From positions 1 through 64,000 of the forward strand of contig VAWU01000015.1 of assembly GCA_005888325.1 (NCBI GenBank): a stretch of DNA of 64,000 nt, in the 5' to 3' direction. The translations under genes were made by a program, and so were the position numbers. Every line of letters begins with the position of its first letter. The first letter of the stretch is position 1. Under the pieces are notes generated by a model. The model saw nothing but the letters and a program-made list of their open reading frames with translations, was not told the origin of the DNA and ran no database searches. Source of the stretch: Actinomycetota bacterium. Lineage in GTDB: Bacteria > Actinomycetota > Acidimicrobiia > Acidimicrobiales > AC-14. Positions 22,518 through 30,378 of this stretch are shown piece after piece.

Positions 22518-22861
22518 CGGCTCCCCACGACGTCCCCGGCGCCGACGAGCTCGTCCGTGCCGTGCGCGAGTTCATCGAGCGCGACGTCATGGACGCGACC
22601 GAGGGACGCGTGCGCTTCCACGCCCGCGTCGCGGCGAACGTTCTCGGCATCGTCGAGCGCGAGATGGCCATGGGCCCGGACCAACGCGATGCGCACGCCT
22701 CCGCGCTGGCGCAGCTCGGGGTGGCCGACGAGGCCGAGCTGGCCGCCGCGATCCGCGACGGCACCCTCGATGACCGGCGGGCCGAGGTGATCGAGGTCGT
22801 CCGCGCGACGGTCAGCGCGAAGTTGGCGGTCGCCCATCCCGGGTACACCGACCGGCCGTGA
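22514..22861 (+). CDS. DUF6285 protein (probable kinase partner)
   Basis: 115 aa, GTG start overlapping the kinase stop. The sequence is helical: ELVRAVREFIERDVMDATEG, then FHARVAANVLGIVEREMAMG, then LDDRRAEVIEVVRATVSAKL and a closing AHPGY. This fits the DUF6285 family, which is typically encoded beside APH-type kinases of acyl-CoA metabolism. In the Pseudomonas levulinate pathway a small protein of this sort (LvaB) is needed for kinase activity; whether LvaB is the same family I state from memory with moderate confidence. No catalytic motif of its own is visible. Confidence 0.78.
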   Translation: MTAPHDVPGADELVRAVREFIERDVMDATEGRVRFHARVAANVLGIVEREMAMGPDQRDAHASALAQLGVADEAELAAAIRDGTLDDRRAEVIEVVRATVSAKLAVAHPGYTDRP

Positions 22862-22905
22862 GCGAGGACCGAAACGAACCCGTGAGCGAGGACCGCAGCG
22901 AGCTG
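22858..22905 (+). repeat. 24-bp tandem repeat of a gene start (SEDRxE element)
   Basis: GTGAGCGAGGACCG occurs at 22858 and again at 22882, a 24-bp period that keeps the reading frame, so the start codon and the next seven codons are duplicated. The same sequence family recurs between ruvA and ruvB (47945-48116), where it begins ATGAGCGAGGACCGAAGC. It is thus a dispersed element, not a local accident. Confidence 0.8.
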
Positions 22906-23613
22906 GGCGAGGCGATCGGCGACCTGGCCGGTGGCCGCGAGACCTCGGCGGGCGGGTTGGCGCGAGCCGCGCGCCTGGCCGTCGACTCCATGCGTCAGGC
23001 CGGGACGCGTGCCGTCGCGTCGGGTCGCTGGCTCGCCGACGCGTTGATCGACGCGGCGCCGCGTGTGCCGGTGCGCGACCTCGCGCTGCTGCGCCAGCAG
23101 TACCCCGCTCTGGGGCCGCCGGAGCTCGCCGAGACCCTGATCCACAACGCGTCGCGGGTGACCGCCGGGATGGGCGCAACTGCCGGGGCGCTGGTCGCGG
23201 CGGAGGAGTTCAGCCCGCCGAGCTGGCTCGCCATACCGGTCGAGCTCGTCGTCGAGACGCTGGCCGTCGCCGCCGTCGAGATGAAGCTGATCGCCGAGCT
23301 GCACGAGGTGTACGGCCGGCCGGTCCCGGGACGAGGTCGCGACCGGGGCCTGCTCCTCGCGCGCGCGTGGGCGGAGGGCCGGGGCGTCACCGCGGCCGCG
23401 CTCGCCACCCCGACGGGCCTGTCCGCGCTGTTGAGCGTTGGCGCCCGCCGGCAAGCCGCACAGCTGGTGCGCCGCCGTCTGGTTCGACGCACCGCTCGCA
23501 GCCTCACCGCGCTGGCCCCGTTGCTCGCCGGTGCGGTGGCGGGTGCGGAGGTCAATCGCCGGGGCACCCGGGCCCTCGCCGCGGGCGTCCTCAGAGATCT
23601 CGCCACGACCTGA
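22858..23613 (+). CDS. Conserved hypothetical protein, membrane-associated
   Basis: 251 aa; GTG start overlapping the DUF6285 stop (GTGA). The first 16 residues are two copies of an SEDRxE motif from a 24-bp tandem repeat. The body has amphipathic and hydrophobic helices, a conserved-looking block AETLIHNASRVTAGMGATAG, then PVELVVETLAVAAVEMKLIAELHEVYG and a long Ala/Gly-rich helix near the C-terminus (ALAPLLAGAVAGAEVNRRG). I do not recognise a characterised family; an EcsC-like or other membrane-associated actinobacterial family is possible. It ends the kinase operon; the next gene starts 43 nt later. Confidence 0.72.
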   Translation: MSEDRNEPVSEDRSELGEAIGDLAGGRETSAGGLARAARLAVDSMRQAGTRAVASGRWLADALIDAAPRVPVRDLALLRQQYPALGPPELAETLIHNASRVTAGMGATAGALVAAEEFSPPSWLAIPVELVVETLAVAAVEMKLIAELHEVYGRPVPGRGRDRGLLLARAWAEGRGVTAAALATPTGLSALLSVGARRQAAQLVRRRLVRRTARSLTALAPLLAGAVAGAEVNRRGTRALAAGVLRDLATT

Positions 23614-23656
23614 CGTCCGGCGCGCCAGGAACGCGGGCTGTGCCAGTGTTTCGCCC

Positions 23657-24313
23657 GTGCAAGTGGCGATCCTCGGAGGTACCGGTCCGGCCGGACGCGG
23701 CCTGGCCGCGCGTCTGTCGTCGGTGGGCGTCGAGGTCATCATCGGGTCGCGCCACAAGGAGCGGGCCGCCGAGACGTGCGAGCGCATCAAGGCACAGTGG
23801 CCCGACCGCGACCTCCCACTCGCCGCCGCGGACAACGAGCGGGCCTCGCGGGCCGACATCGTCATCGTGGCGACGCCGTGGGACGCGGCCGCCGGGACTG
23901 CGGCGTCAGTGGCCCACGCGCTGAAGGGCAAGGTCGTCATCTCCATGGCCAATGCACTGGCGCGCGTCGGCGACGAGTTCCAGCCGCTCGTGCCGCCACG
24001 CGGCTCGGTCGCGGCGAGCGTGCAGGCGGAGGTCCCCGGCGCGCTGGTCGCGGCCGCCTTCCACCATCTTCCGGCCAAGGAGCTGGCAAACCTCGACCAC
24101 CCGATGGAGAGTGACGTGCTGATCTGCTCCGATCACCGTCTCGCCACCAAGGTCACGGCCGACCTCGTCGACCTCATCCCCGGGCTGCGCCCGCTCGACT
24201 CGGGCAGGCTCTCGAACGCGGCCCCGATCGAGGCCTTCGCCGCCGTGATCCTGCAGTTGAACGTCCGCTACAAGACCCGCGCCGCGGTGCGGCTCACCGG
24301 CATCGACGTCTGA
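23657..24313 (+). CDS. npdG: F420:NADP oxidoreductase-like protein (NpdG/NADPH-dependent F420 reductase)
   Basis: 218 aa from the GTG at 23657. The N-terminus VAILGGTGPAGRGLAARL is the Rossmann motif with the GGTG start typical of F420-dependent NADP reductases. It is followed by EVIIGSRHKERAAE (NADP phosphate-binding Ser/Arg), IVIVATPWDAA and a C-terminal GLRPLDSGRLSNAAPIE. The enzyme passes hydride between reduced F420 and NADP. It precedes mshC by 4 nt, suggesting co-expression of two redox-cofactor functions, and an LLM oxidoreductase lies nearby. A TTG-free upstream region and weak RBS make the exact start (23657 or 23663) uncertain. Confidence 0.85.
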   Translation: MQVAILGGTGPAGRGLAARLSSVGVEVIIGSRHKERAAETCERIKAQWPDRDLPLAAADNERASRADIVIVATPWDAAAGTAASVAHALKGKVVISMANALARVGDEFQPLVPPRGSVAASVQAEVPGALVAAAFHHLPAKELANLDHPMESDVLICSDHRLATKVTADLVDLIPGLRPLDSGRLSNAAPIEAFAAVILQLNVRYKTRAAVRLTGIDV

Positions 24314-24317
24314 GCCC

Positions 24318-25436
24318 GTGAGCATGCGGCTCTACGACACGGCGCGGCGCGCGATCGTCCCCTTCGAGCCGGGCCCGGTGGTCACGATGTACACGTGCGG
24401 CATCACCCCGTACGACTCGACGCATCTCGGCCACGCGGCGGCTTACGTCACCTACGACGTCCTGCAACGGCGCCTGCGCGATCTCGGCCACGAGACGCAA
24501 TGCGTCCGCAACGTCACCGACGTCGACGACGACATCCTGCACAAGGCGCGCGAGCTCGGCGTCCACTACCTCGACCTGGCCGCCGAGGAGATGGCCCGCT
24601 TCGACGCGGACATGCGCGTCCTCAACACGCTGCCGTGCTTCAGCGAGCCGCGCGCCACGTCGGCCATCCACGACATCCTCGGCTTCATCGGCATGGTGCT
24701 CGACCGTGGCCACGCGTATCAGGCCGGCGGAGCCGTGTACTTCAGCGTGAGCTCGTTCGAGCGCTTCGGTCAGCTGAGTCACTACGACCGCGACCGGATG
24801 CTCGAGCTGGCCGCCGAGCGCGGGGGCAGGCCCGACGACGCCAACAAGCGCGATCCGCTCGACTTCGTGCTCTGGCAGCCATCGGCGCCGGACGAGCCTT
24901 CGTGGGAGTCGTTGTGGGGGCCGGGCCGCCCGGGCTGGCACATCGAGTGCTCCGCGCTCGCCTTGCGCGAGCTCGGCACGACCATCGACCTGCACGGCGG
25001 CGGCACCGACCTGATCTTCCCGCACCACGAGTGCGAGGCCGCCCAGTCGGAGGCCGCAACCGGGCAACTGTTCGTGCGGCACTGGATGCACCAGGCGATG
25101 GTGCGCATGGACGGCGAGAAGATGTCGAAGTCGGTGGGCAACCTGGTGTTCGTCAGTGAGCTGGTGAAGGAGTGGGAGCCGATGGTCGTGCGCATCGCGA
25201 TCGTCTCCCACCACTACCGCGACTCGTGGGAGTGGAGCACCGCGCTGATGCCCGCCGCGGCCGCGCGCCTCGCTCGCTGGCGGGCCGCCGGCACTGGGAG
25301 CGCTGCGCTCGACGATGTGCGCGACGCGCTCGACGCCGACCTCGACACGCCCGCCGCGATCGCCGCGATCGACCGGGCGGCTGCCGCGGGCGGCGGCGTC
25401 TCCGAGGCCGCCGCGCTGCTCGGCATCGATCTCTGA
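24318..25436 (+). CDS. mshC: Mycothiol ligase MshC (cysteine:GlcN-inositol ligase)
   Basis: 372 aa. MshC joins cysteine to glucosaminyl-inositol in mycothiol synthesis and descends from cysteinyl-tRNA synthetase. The MshC signature TCGITPYDSTHLGHAA replaces the CysS CGPTVYD pattern. Zinc ligands are visible as Cys27 and Thr30 in TCGIT, Cys in HIECSAL and His in FPHHECE. KMSKS is intact (GEKMSKSVGN). There is no anticodon-binding domain, and the chain ends LLGIDL as mycobacterial MshC ends LLGVDL. It is about 40 residues shorter than the mycobacterial enzyme, mostly at the N-terminus. GTG 24318 or ATG 24324 can start it; it sits 4 nt behind npdG. Confidence 0.9.
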   Translation: MSMRLYDTARRAIVPFEPGPVVTMYTCGITPYDSTHLGHAAAYVTYDVLQRRLRDLGHETQCVRNVTDVDDDILHKARELGVHYLDLAAEEMARFDADMRVLNTLPCFSEPRATSAIHDILGFIGMVLDRGHAYQAGGAVYFSVSSFERFGQLSHYDRDRMLELAAERGGRPDDANKRDPLDFVLWQPSAPDEPSWESLWGPGRPGWHIECSALALRELGTTIDLHGGGTDLIFPHHECEAAQSEAATGQLFVRHWMHQAMVRMDGEKMSKSVGNLVFVSELVKEWEPMVVRIAIVSHHYRDSWEWSTALMPAAAARLARWRAAGTGSAALDDVRDALDADLDTPAAIAAIDRAAAAGGGVSEAAALLGIDL

Positions 25437-25453
25437 CCGGCCCCACCGCCCCG

Positions 25454-25503
25454 GTTCTCTGAACGATCCGCGTTGCGCTGACCACCCCGATCGTTCAGAG
25501 AAC
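25454..25503. terminator. 15-bp perfect inverted repeat after mshC
   Basis: GTTCTCTGAACGATC at 25454-25468 is matched exactly by its reverse complement at 25489-25503, with a 20-nt loop. It begins 17 nt after the mshC stop and ends 48 nt before the next start. It could be a factor-independent terminator without a T tract. The long arms and large loop would also suit a regulator-binding palindrome for the peptidase gene. Confidence 0.6.
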
Positions 25504-25551
25504 GGGTCGGGGGCGCGCGCCGCGGCACCCGAAACGGTCCACCATGGAGGC

Positions 25552-26787
25552 ATGAACGCACCGGGGCGCGTCCTCCTGGGCCTGAGCGTCGCGGCCGCGA
25601 CTCTCGCCGCCCACGCTGCCGCGCCGTCGTCGACGACGGCGCCTGCCCCGCCCGCCGCGCTGGCCGAGGTGCAGCGCGTCCTCGACGCGAGGGTCGACGC
25701 GGTCCGGCGCGGCGACCGTGAGGGGTTCCTCGCCACCGTCGACCCGGTCGCGCCCGCTGGGTTCCGGCTCGCGCAGGCGTCGTCGTTCGACGGTTTGCGG
25801 TCGCTCCCGCTCGCGTCGTTCTCCCTCACCGCCCGGCTCGACGACACGGGTGACCTCGGCGCCGACCTCTCCCCGCGCTACGGCGGCGCGCCGACGTTCC
25901 TGCCCGAGACCCGCATGCGGATGCGCTTCGTGGACTACGACGACCGCGACGATGTCGAGTCGCTGTTCCTCACGTTCGTGCGTCGTGGCGACCGTTGGTA
26001 CGTGGCGGCCGACGCGGACCTGGCACCGCTGGGCGTCGACGGCTTCCGCGGCCTGTGGGACCAGGGACCGGTCGCGGTGCAACGCACGGCCCATTTCCTG
26101 GTGCTCAGCCATCCGCCCGACGCGGGACGGGCGCGCAACCTGGCCGCCGTCGCCGAGGAGGCCATCGCCAGGCTCGACCAGCGGTGGACCGAGCCCTGGT
26201 CGCACCGCGTGCCGTTGATCCTGCCCGCCTCGGTCGACGAGCTGGGGCTCATCCTGCAGTCGACGTTCGACCTCGACAACTTCGTCGCGTTCGTCGCGTA
26301 CGGCGCGGTCCGCGACCGCGACTGGGAGGCGACCGCCCCGCGCATCTACATCCAGGACCGCAACCTCAGCCGCTACGGCCGCGACGACCAGGTCCGCACG
26401 CTCACCCACGAGCTCGACCACGTCGCGGTCGCGCCCATCGCGGGGCCGTCGATCCCGTCGTGGGTGCACGAGGGCGTGGCCGACTGGGTGGCGCTCGGCC
26501 GCCGTACCGACGAGCGCGATCCTGCGGGGAGCGACGGCCATCTTCCGCTCGACTACGAGTTCACGGTGGGCGGCCGCGACGCGATCAACCTGAGCTACGC
26601 GGAGAGCCGTTCGGTGATGTCGTTCCTCGCCGCCCGTCGGGGTGTGGGGGCTCCGGCCGAGCTCATCCGCACGTTGGGCGCGGAGAAGGTGGTGCCTGGT
26701 AGCGAGGAGCTGCAGGTCGACCAGGCGCTGACGCGGGTTGCCGGCCTCGACACTGCGCAGCTCGAAAAGGAGTGGGCCGCGCGCTGA
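25552..26787 (+). CDS. Secreted gluzincin-type zinc peptidase (peptidase MA-like)
   Basis: 411 aa; ATG at 25552 just after GGAGG. A signal peptide (RVLLGLSVAAATLAAHAAA) is followed by an N-terminal SnoaL/NTF2-like region (EVQRVLDARVDAVRRGDREG, about residues 40-170). The peptidase domain carries HELDH (His286, Glu287, His290) and the downstream zinc ligand Glu307 in VHEGVADW. This is the HExxH...E pattern of the MA clan, as in secreted peptidase_MA-like proteins. The substrate is unknown. It stands between the mshC hairpin and thrS, whose leaderless promoter starts 7 nt after its stop. Confidence 0.83.
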   Translation: MNAPGRVLLGLSVAAATLAAHAAAPSSTTAPAPPAALAEVQRVLDARVDAVRRGDREGFLATVDPVAPAGFRLAQASSFDGLRSLPLASFSLTARLDDTGDLGADLSPRYGGAPTFLPETRMRMRFVDYDDRDDVESLFLTFVRRGDRWYVAADADLAPLGVDGFRGLWDQGPVAVQRTAHFLVLSHPPDAGRARNLAAVAEEAIARLDQRWTEPWSHRVPLILPASVDELGLILQSTFDLDNFVAFVAYGAVRDRDWEATAPRIYIQDRNLSRYGRDDQVRTLTHELDHVAVAPIAGPSIPSWVHEGVADWVALGRRTDERDPAGSDGHLPLDYEFTVGGRDAINLSYAESRSVMSFLAARRGVGAPAELIRTLGAEKVVPGSEELQVDQALTRVAGLDTAQLEKEWAAR

Positions 26788-26794
26788 GCGCCGG

Positions 26795-26800
26795 TACCAT
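26795..26800 (+). promoter_or_regulatory. Leaderless promoter of thrS (TACCAT box)
   Basis: TACCAT ends 9 nt before the thrS ATG and lies in the 22-bp gap after the peptidase stop. The short gap leaves no room for a T-box leader, which many thrS genes in other phyla have. Confidence 0.55.
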
Positions 26801-26809
26801 CGCCCGGCG

Positions 26810-28783
26810 ATGGCCAGCACCAGCGGCGGGATCACCGTCACCCTCCCCGACGGCTCCGCACGCACGCTGCCCGGTGGCAGCACGGCAGCCGACTTGGCCG
26901 CGTCGATCGGCCGAGGGCTCGCGAAGGCCGCGGTCGCGGCGATCGTCGACGACCGGCCGCACGATCTCAACCGTCCGCTTCCCGACGGGGCGACAGTGGC
27001 CATCATCACGGCCGACACCGACGAGGGACGCGCCGTCCTCCGCCACTCGACCGCGCACGTGATGGCCCAGGCCGTCCTCGACCTCTGGCCGGGAGCGAAG
27101 TTCGCGATCGGCCCCTCCATCGAGGACGGCTTCTATTACGACTTCGACCTGCCCGACGACGCGCGGTTCAGCGACGACGACCTCGAGCGCATCGAGGCAC
27201 GCATGCGCGAGATCGTGGCCGAAAGGCAGCCCTTCGAGCGCGAGGAGCACAGCCGCGACGAGGGCCTCGCCCTGTTCGCGGACCAGCCCTACAAGCGAGA
27301 GATCATCGAGGGGATCGACGCGGCCGGCGACGACCTGGCGACGTCGGAGGGAGCCGGCGACGGGGTGGTGAGCGCGTACCGCAACTCGCCCACGTTCGTC
27401 GACCTCTGCCGGGGCCCCCACGTGCCCGACACCGGACGGCTCGGCGCGTTCAAGCTCATGCGCGTCGCCGGCGCCTACTGGCGCGGCGACGAGAAGCGAC
27501 CGCAGCTGCAGCGCATCTACGGCACCGCGTGGGAGTCGCAGAAGGCGCTCGACGACCACCTGCACCGGCTGGCCGAGGCGGAACGGCGCGACCACCGCAA
27601 GCTCGGCGCGGAGCTCGACCTCTTCTCGTTCCCGGAGGAGCTCGGGCCCGGGCTCGCCGTCTGGCACCCCAAAGGCGCGATGGTGCGCAAGCTGATGGAG
27701 GACTACTCGCGTGCCGAGCACGAGGCGGCCGGCTACCAGCTGGTCTTCTCACCGCACATCGCGAAGTCGCTGTTGTGGGAGACGAGCGGGCACCTCGGCT
27801 TCTACGCGGAGAACATGTACCCCCCGATGGAGATGGAGGGGGCGAGCTACTACCCGAAGCCGATGAACTGCCCCTTCCACCTGCTCATCTACCGGAGCAG
27901 CCTTCGGTCCTACCGCGACCTGCCGCTGCGGCTCTTCGAGCTCGGCACCGTGTACCGCTTCGAGCGCTCGGGCGTGCTGCACGGCCTGCTGCGTGTGCGG
28001 GGCATGACCCAGGACGACAGCCACATCTTCTGCACCCCCGAGCAGATCGTGCCCGAGCTGAAGTCGCTGCTGGAGTTCGTGCTCCGACTCCTTCGCACGT
28101 TCGGCTTCGACGACTTCGAGGCCGAGATCTCCACCCGACCTGCCGCCAAGTCGGTGGGGAGCGACGACGACTGGCAGCTCGCGACGGCCGCGCTCTTCGA
28201 GACCATCGAGTCGTCGGGTCTCGCCTATGAGGTCGCTGACGGAGAGGGCGCGTTCTACGGTCCGAAGATCGACGTGCACGTCCGCGACGCGATCGGGCGC
28301 AGGTGGCAGCTGTCCACGCTGCAGGTCGACTTCCAGATGGGGAAGCGCTTCGGCATCACCTACTCCGGCGAGGACAACGCCCGCCACTCGCCGATCATGA
28401 TCCACCGCGCGCTCTTCGGCTCGATCGAGCGCTTCTTCGGCATCCTCGTGGAGCACTACGCCGGCGCGTTCCCCGTCTGGCTCGCACCCGTCCAGGCCCG
28501 GGTGCTGCCCGTGCGCGACGACCACGACAGCTACGCGTTCCGCATCGTCGACCGTTTGATGGCCGAGGGCTTTCGAGCCGACATGGTGCCGGCGTCCGAG
28601 AAGCTCCAGCCGCGCATCCGCAAGGCGAAGGTCGAGAAGGTCCCGTACGTCCTCGTGGTGGGCGACGACGACGTCGCCGGCGGCACCGTCGGTGTCAATG
28701 CCCGCGACCGCGACGTCGAGCGCGGGGTCGCGGTCGACGAGTTCGTCGAACGCCTGCGAGCCGACGTCCTCGCCCGCGCCTGA
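26810..28783 (+). CDS. thrS: Threonyl-tRNA synthetase
   Basis: 657 aa. Domain order is TGS (ITVTLPDGSARTLPGGST, residues 8-70), the editing SAD domain with HSTAHVMAQAV (HxxxH) and FVDLCRGPHVPDTG, the class II catalytic core and the anticodon-binding domain (ARVLPVRDDHDSYAFRIVDR). Zinc ligands are in KPMNCPFH and later His residues; class II motif 2 reads RFERSGVLHGLLRVRGMTQDD. It charges tRNA-Thr and clears mischarged Ser. It begins the segment collinear with M. tuberculosis Rv2614c onward. A 14-codon micro-ORF bridges its stop to the HIT gene. Confidence 0.97.
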   Translation: MASTSGGITVTLPDGSARTLPGGSTAADLAASIGRGLAKAAVAAIVDDRPHDLNRPLPDGATVAIITADTDEGRAVLRHSTAHVMAQAVLDLWPGAKFAIGPSIEDGFYYDFDLPDDARFSDDDLERIEARMREIVAERQPFEREEHSRDEGLALFADQPYKREIIEGIDAAGDDLATSEGAGDGVVSAYRNSPTFVDLCRGPHVPDTGRLGAFKLMRVAGAYWRGDEKRPQLQRIYGTAWESQKALDDHLHRLAEAERRDHRKLGAELDLFSFPEELGPGLAVWHPKGAMVRKLMEDYSRAEHEAAGYQLVFSPHIAKSLLWETSGHLGFYAENMYPPMEMEGASYYPKPMNCPFHLLIYRSSLRSYRDLPLRLFELGTVYRFERSGVLHGLLRVRGMTQDDSHIFCTPEQIVPELKSLLEFVLRLLRTFGFDDFEAEISTRPAAKSVGSDDDWQLATAALFETIESSGLAYEVADGEGAFYGPKIDVHVRDAIGRRWQLSTLQVDFQMGKRFGITYSGEDNARHSPIMIHRALFGSIERFFGILVEHYAGAFPVWLAPVQARVLPVRDDHDSYAFRIVDRLMAEGFRADMVPASEKLQPRIRKAKVEKVPYVLVVGDDDVAGGTVGVNARDRDVERGVAVDEFVERLRADVLARA

Positions 28784-28827
28784 TGCTCGTGACGCGCGAA
28801 ACGACTGTGACGCGCGAACGGCGGTGA
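28783..28827 (+). other. 14-codon micro-ORF bridging thrS and the HIT gene, made of start-site repeats
   Basis: The thrS stop TGA (28781-28783) overlaps an ATG at 28783 that opens a 14-codon frame, MLVTRETTVTRERR, whose TGA (28825-28827) overlaps the GTG start of the HIT gene (28824). The DNA is three imperfect copies of GTGACGCGCGAACGGC at 28789, 28807 and 28824 (periods 18 and 17). The third copy is the real HIT start (VTLERL). It therefore looks like a twice-duplicated start site that now forms a coupled leader ORF. Expression is not shown. Confidence 0.55.
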
Positions 28828-29327
28828 CGCTCGAACGGCTGTGGGCCGGATGGCGCAGCGACTACGTGGGCTCGGCGTCCGGCGCGGAGGCGGATCGCGG
28901 CTGCGTGTTCTGTCGCATCCTCGCCAGTGAGGAGCCCCCGGAGCAGACGTACCTGCTGTGGCGCGACGACACCTGCGCGGCGGTGCTGAACGCCTTTCCC
29001 TACACGAGCGGCCACCTCATGGTGCTGCCCGTTCGGCACGTGGCCGAGCTCGAGGACGTGCGGGCGGACGAGGCGAGTGCGCTGTGGGGGTTGCTTGCGG
29101 TCGCCGTGCGCGCGCTGAAGACCGCGTATTCGCCCCACGGCTTGAACGTCGGCGCCAACCTGGGTCGGGCCGCCGGCGCAGGCGTGCCGGGCCACTTCCA
29201 TGTGCACTGCCTGCCCAGGTGGGAAGGCGACACGAACTTCATGACCTCGCTCGCGGAAGCGCGCGTGCTGCCCGAGTCCCTGCCCGCCACGTACGCGCGC
29301 CTGGGGAAGGTGTGGCCCCGGTCATGA
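28824..29327 (+). CDS. HIT-family nucleotide phosphorylase/hydrolase (Rv2613c-like)
   Basis: 167 aa. An N-terminal WRSDYV and CVFCRI zinc-knuckle segment precede the HIT core (FPYTSGHLMVLPVRHVAEL) and the catalytic GHFHVHCLPRW (HxHxH). The position directly after thrS and before the phosphatidylinositol genes matches Rv2613c, reported as a diadenosine-tetraphosphate phosphorylase. The same activity is likely. The start GTG at 28824 is the only in-frame start after a stop at 28825 in the overlapping frame and matches the family N-terminus. It overlaps the next gene by ATGA. Confidence 0.9.
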   Translation: MTLERLWAGWRSDYVGSASGAEADRGCVFCRILASEEPPEQTYLLWRDDTCAAVLNAFPYTSGHLMVLPVRHVAELEDVRADEASALWGLLAVAVRALKTAYSPHGLNVGANLGRAAGAGVPGHFHVHCLPRWEGDTNFMTSLAEARVLPESLPATYARLGKVWPRS

Positions 29328-29821
29328 GCGACGAGCATCGCGACGAGCTGCCGGCCGACCTCGACGTCAGCGGCTATGTCGGCCAGTACACCTTCCCCGA
29401 CATCCGCCGCCGGCGGATCCCGGGAATCATCTACCTGACGCTTGCCGTAGGGTGCCTCGCCCTCTGGGCGACCCACCGTGGCGACGACCGTGTCCTCGTC
29501 AACCACGGCACGCTCGTCGCGGGGGTCGCGCTGCTGCTCATCGGCTGCTACCACGTGGCCACCGCGTGGCCGCTGGCCGTGCGCGACACCGACGCGCTGG
29601 TGGCTGCCGTGCGCGAGGTGGGTTTCCCCGTGGGCCACGCCTCGGCGCAGCTCGGTTGGCGCGGCATGCGCAGTCGCCCGACGTGGCGCATCCTCCTGTA
29701 CTCGGCGGAGGACCCGCCCGAGCAGCGGGGCTATGTCGTCGTCGATGCCGTCGACGGACGCGTCGTCGGCCACTTCGTGGAGGACAACCCCGAGGACTGG
29801 GTCGCGCTCAGCGGAGGCTGA
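29324..29821 (+). CDS. Conserved two-helix membrane protein of unknown function
   Basis: 165 aa; ATG overlapping the HIT stop (ATGA). After a hydrophilic N-terminus (ELPADLDVSGYVGQYTFPD, RRRRIPG) come two membrane helices, IIYLTLAVGCLALWA and GTLVAGVALLLIGCYHVATA. A soluble C-terminal domain follows, with VGFPVGHASAQLGWRG, WRILLYSAEDPPEQRGYVV and VVGHFVEDNPEDW. I do not recognise a named family. Coupling to the HIT gene suggests linked expression. It ends the plus-strand group; the next three genes are on the minus strand. Confidence 0.8.
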   Translation: MSDEHRDELPADLDVSGYVGQYTFPDIRRRRIPGIIYLTLAVGCLALWATHRGDDRVLVNHGTLVAGVALLLIGCYHVATAWPLAVRDTDALVAAVREVGFPVGHASAQLGWRGMRSRPTWRILLYSAEDPPEQRGYVVVDAVDGRVVGHFVEDNPEDWVALSGG

Positions 29822-29822
29822 C

Positions 29823-30371
29823 TCACGCGGGGGGCGGGGGGTGGCCGACGACGGCCCGGAGGACGCGGTCGACGTCTCGCAGGTGGTGAGCGCCCTCGTG
29901 GACCGCGTTGCGCGCCATCGTGAGCATGTCGCGACTGCCCCACGGGAAGTCGCCGAGCCGGCCCCAGTCGCCCGCGTCGACGTCGCGCAGCACGACCGCC
30001 AGCCGGTCGGCGGCGGCCGTCAGCCCGTCGAGGACGCGAACCGGGTCCTGGTCGTTGTAACGATCGGCGAGCGCGCGCTTGTCGGGGTCGAACCAGTCGA
30101 CGGTGGGCTCACGCTCGTGGTTCATGCGCCGGATCGCGTCGGCCATCCACTCGAGCATGTCGCGGACGTGCGCGGTGTACTCGAGCGCAGACCAGACGGA
30201 CGGCTCGGGCCGGCGCCGCACGACCGCGTCGAGATCGTCGGCGGTGTCGTCGGTGAACCCGAGGAGCTTCTCGCGGTAGCGCCGGGGGAAGGAGCGCACC
30301 GCAGCGACCGCGTCTGACGGCGAGATCGTGTCGTAGTCGAGCCCGCACTCAGGGCAGACGTAGCCGCTCAC
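29823..30371 (-). CDS. DinB-superfamily protein with N-terminal CxECG motif (copy 2)
   Basis: 182 aa from the GTG at 30371. An N-terminal VCPECGLDYD looks like half of a zinc ribbon. The DinB-like four-helix bundle follows, with PEPSVWSALEYTAHVRDML (first metal-binding His), the middle helix ADRLAVVLRDVDAGDW and the terminal ARNAVHEGAHHLRDVDRVL (His pair). DinB/YfiT-type proteins often act in thiol-dependent (bacillithiol or mycothiol) transferase chemistry; a mycothiol-dependent role is plausible because mshC is nearby. It is a tandem paralogue of the next upstream gene, 7 nt apart. Confidence 0.82.
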   Translation of the reverse strand: MSGYVCPECGLDYDTISPSDAVAAVRSFPRRYREKLLGFTDDTADDLDAVVRRRPEPSVWSALEYTAHVRDMLEWMADAIRRMNHEREPTVDWFDPDKRALADRYNDQDPVRVLDGLTAAADRLAVVLRDVDAGDWGRLGDFPWGSRDMLTMARNAVHEGAHHLRDVDRVLRAVVGHPPPPA

Positions 30372-30378
30372 GGCTGGC

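Noticed and set aside
26788-26809. T-box leader for thrS
   Set aside because: Only 22 bp separate the previous stop and the ATG, and a TACCAT box in it points to a leaderless transcript.
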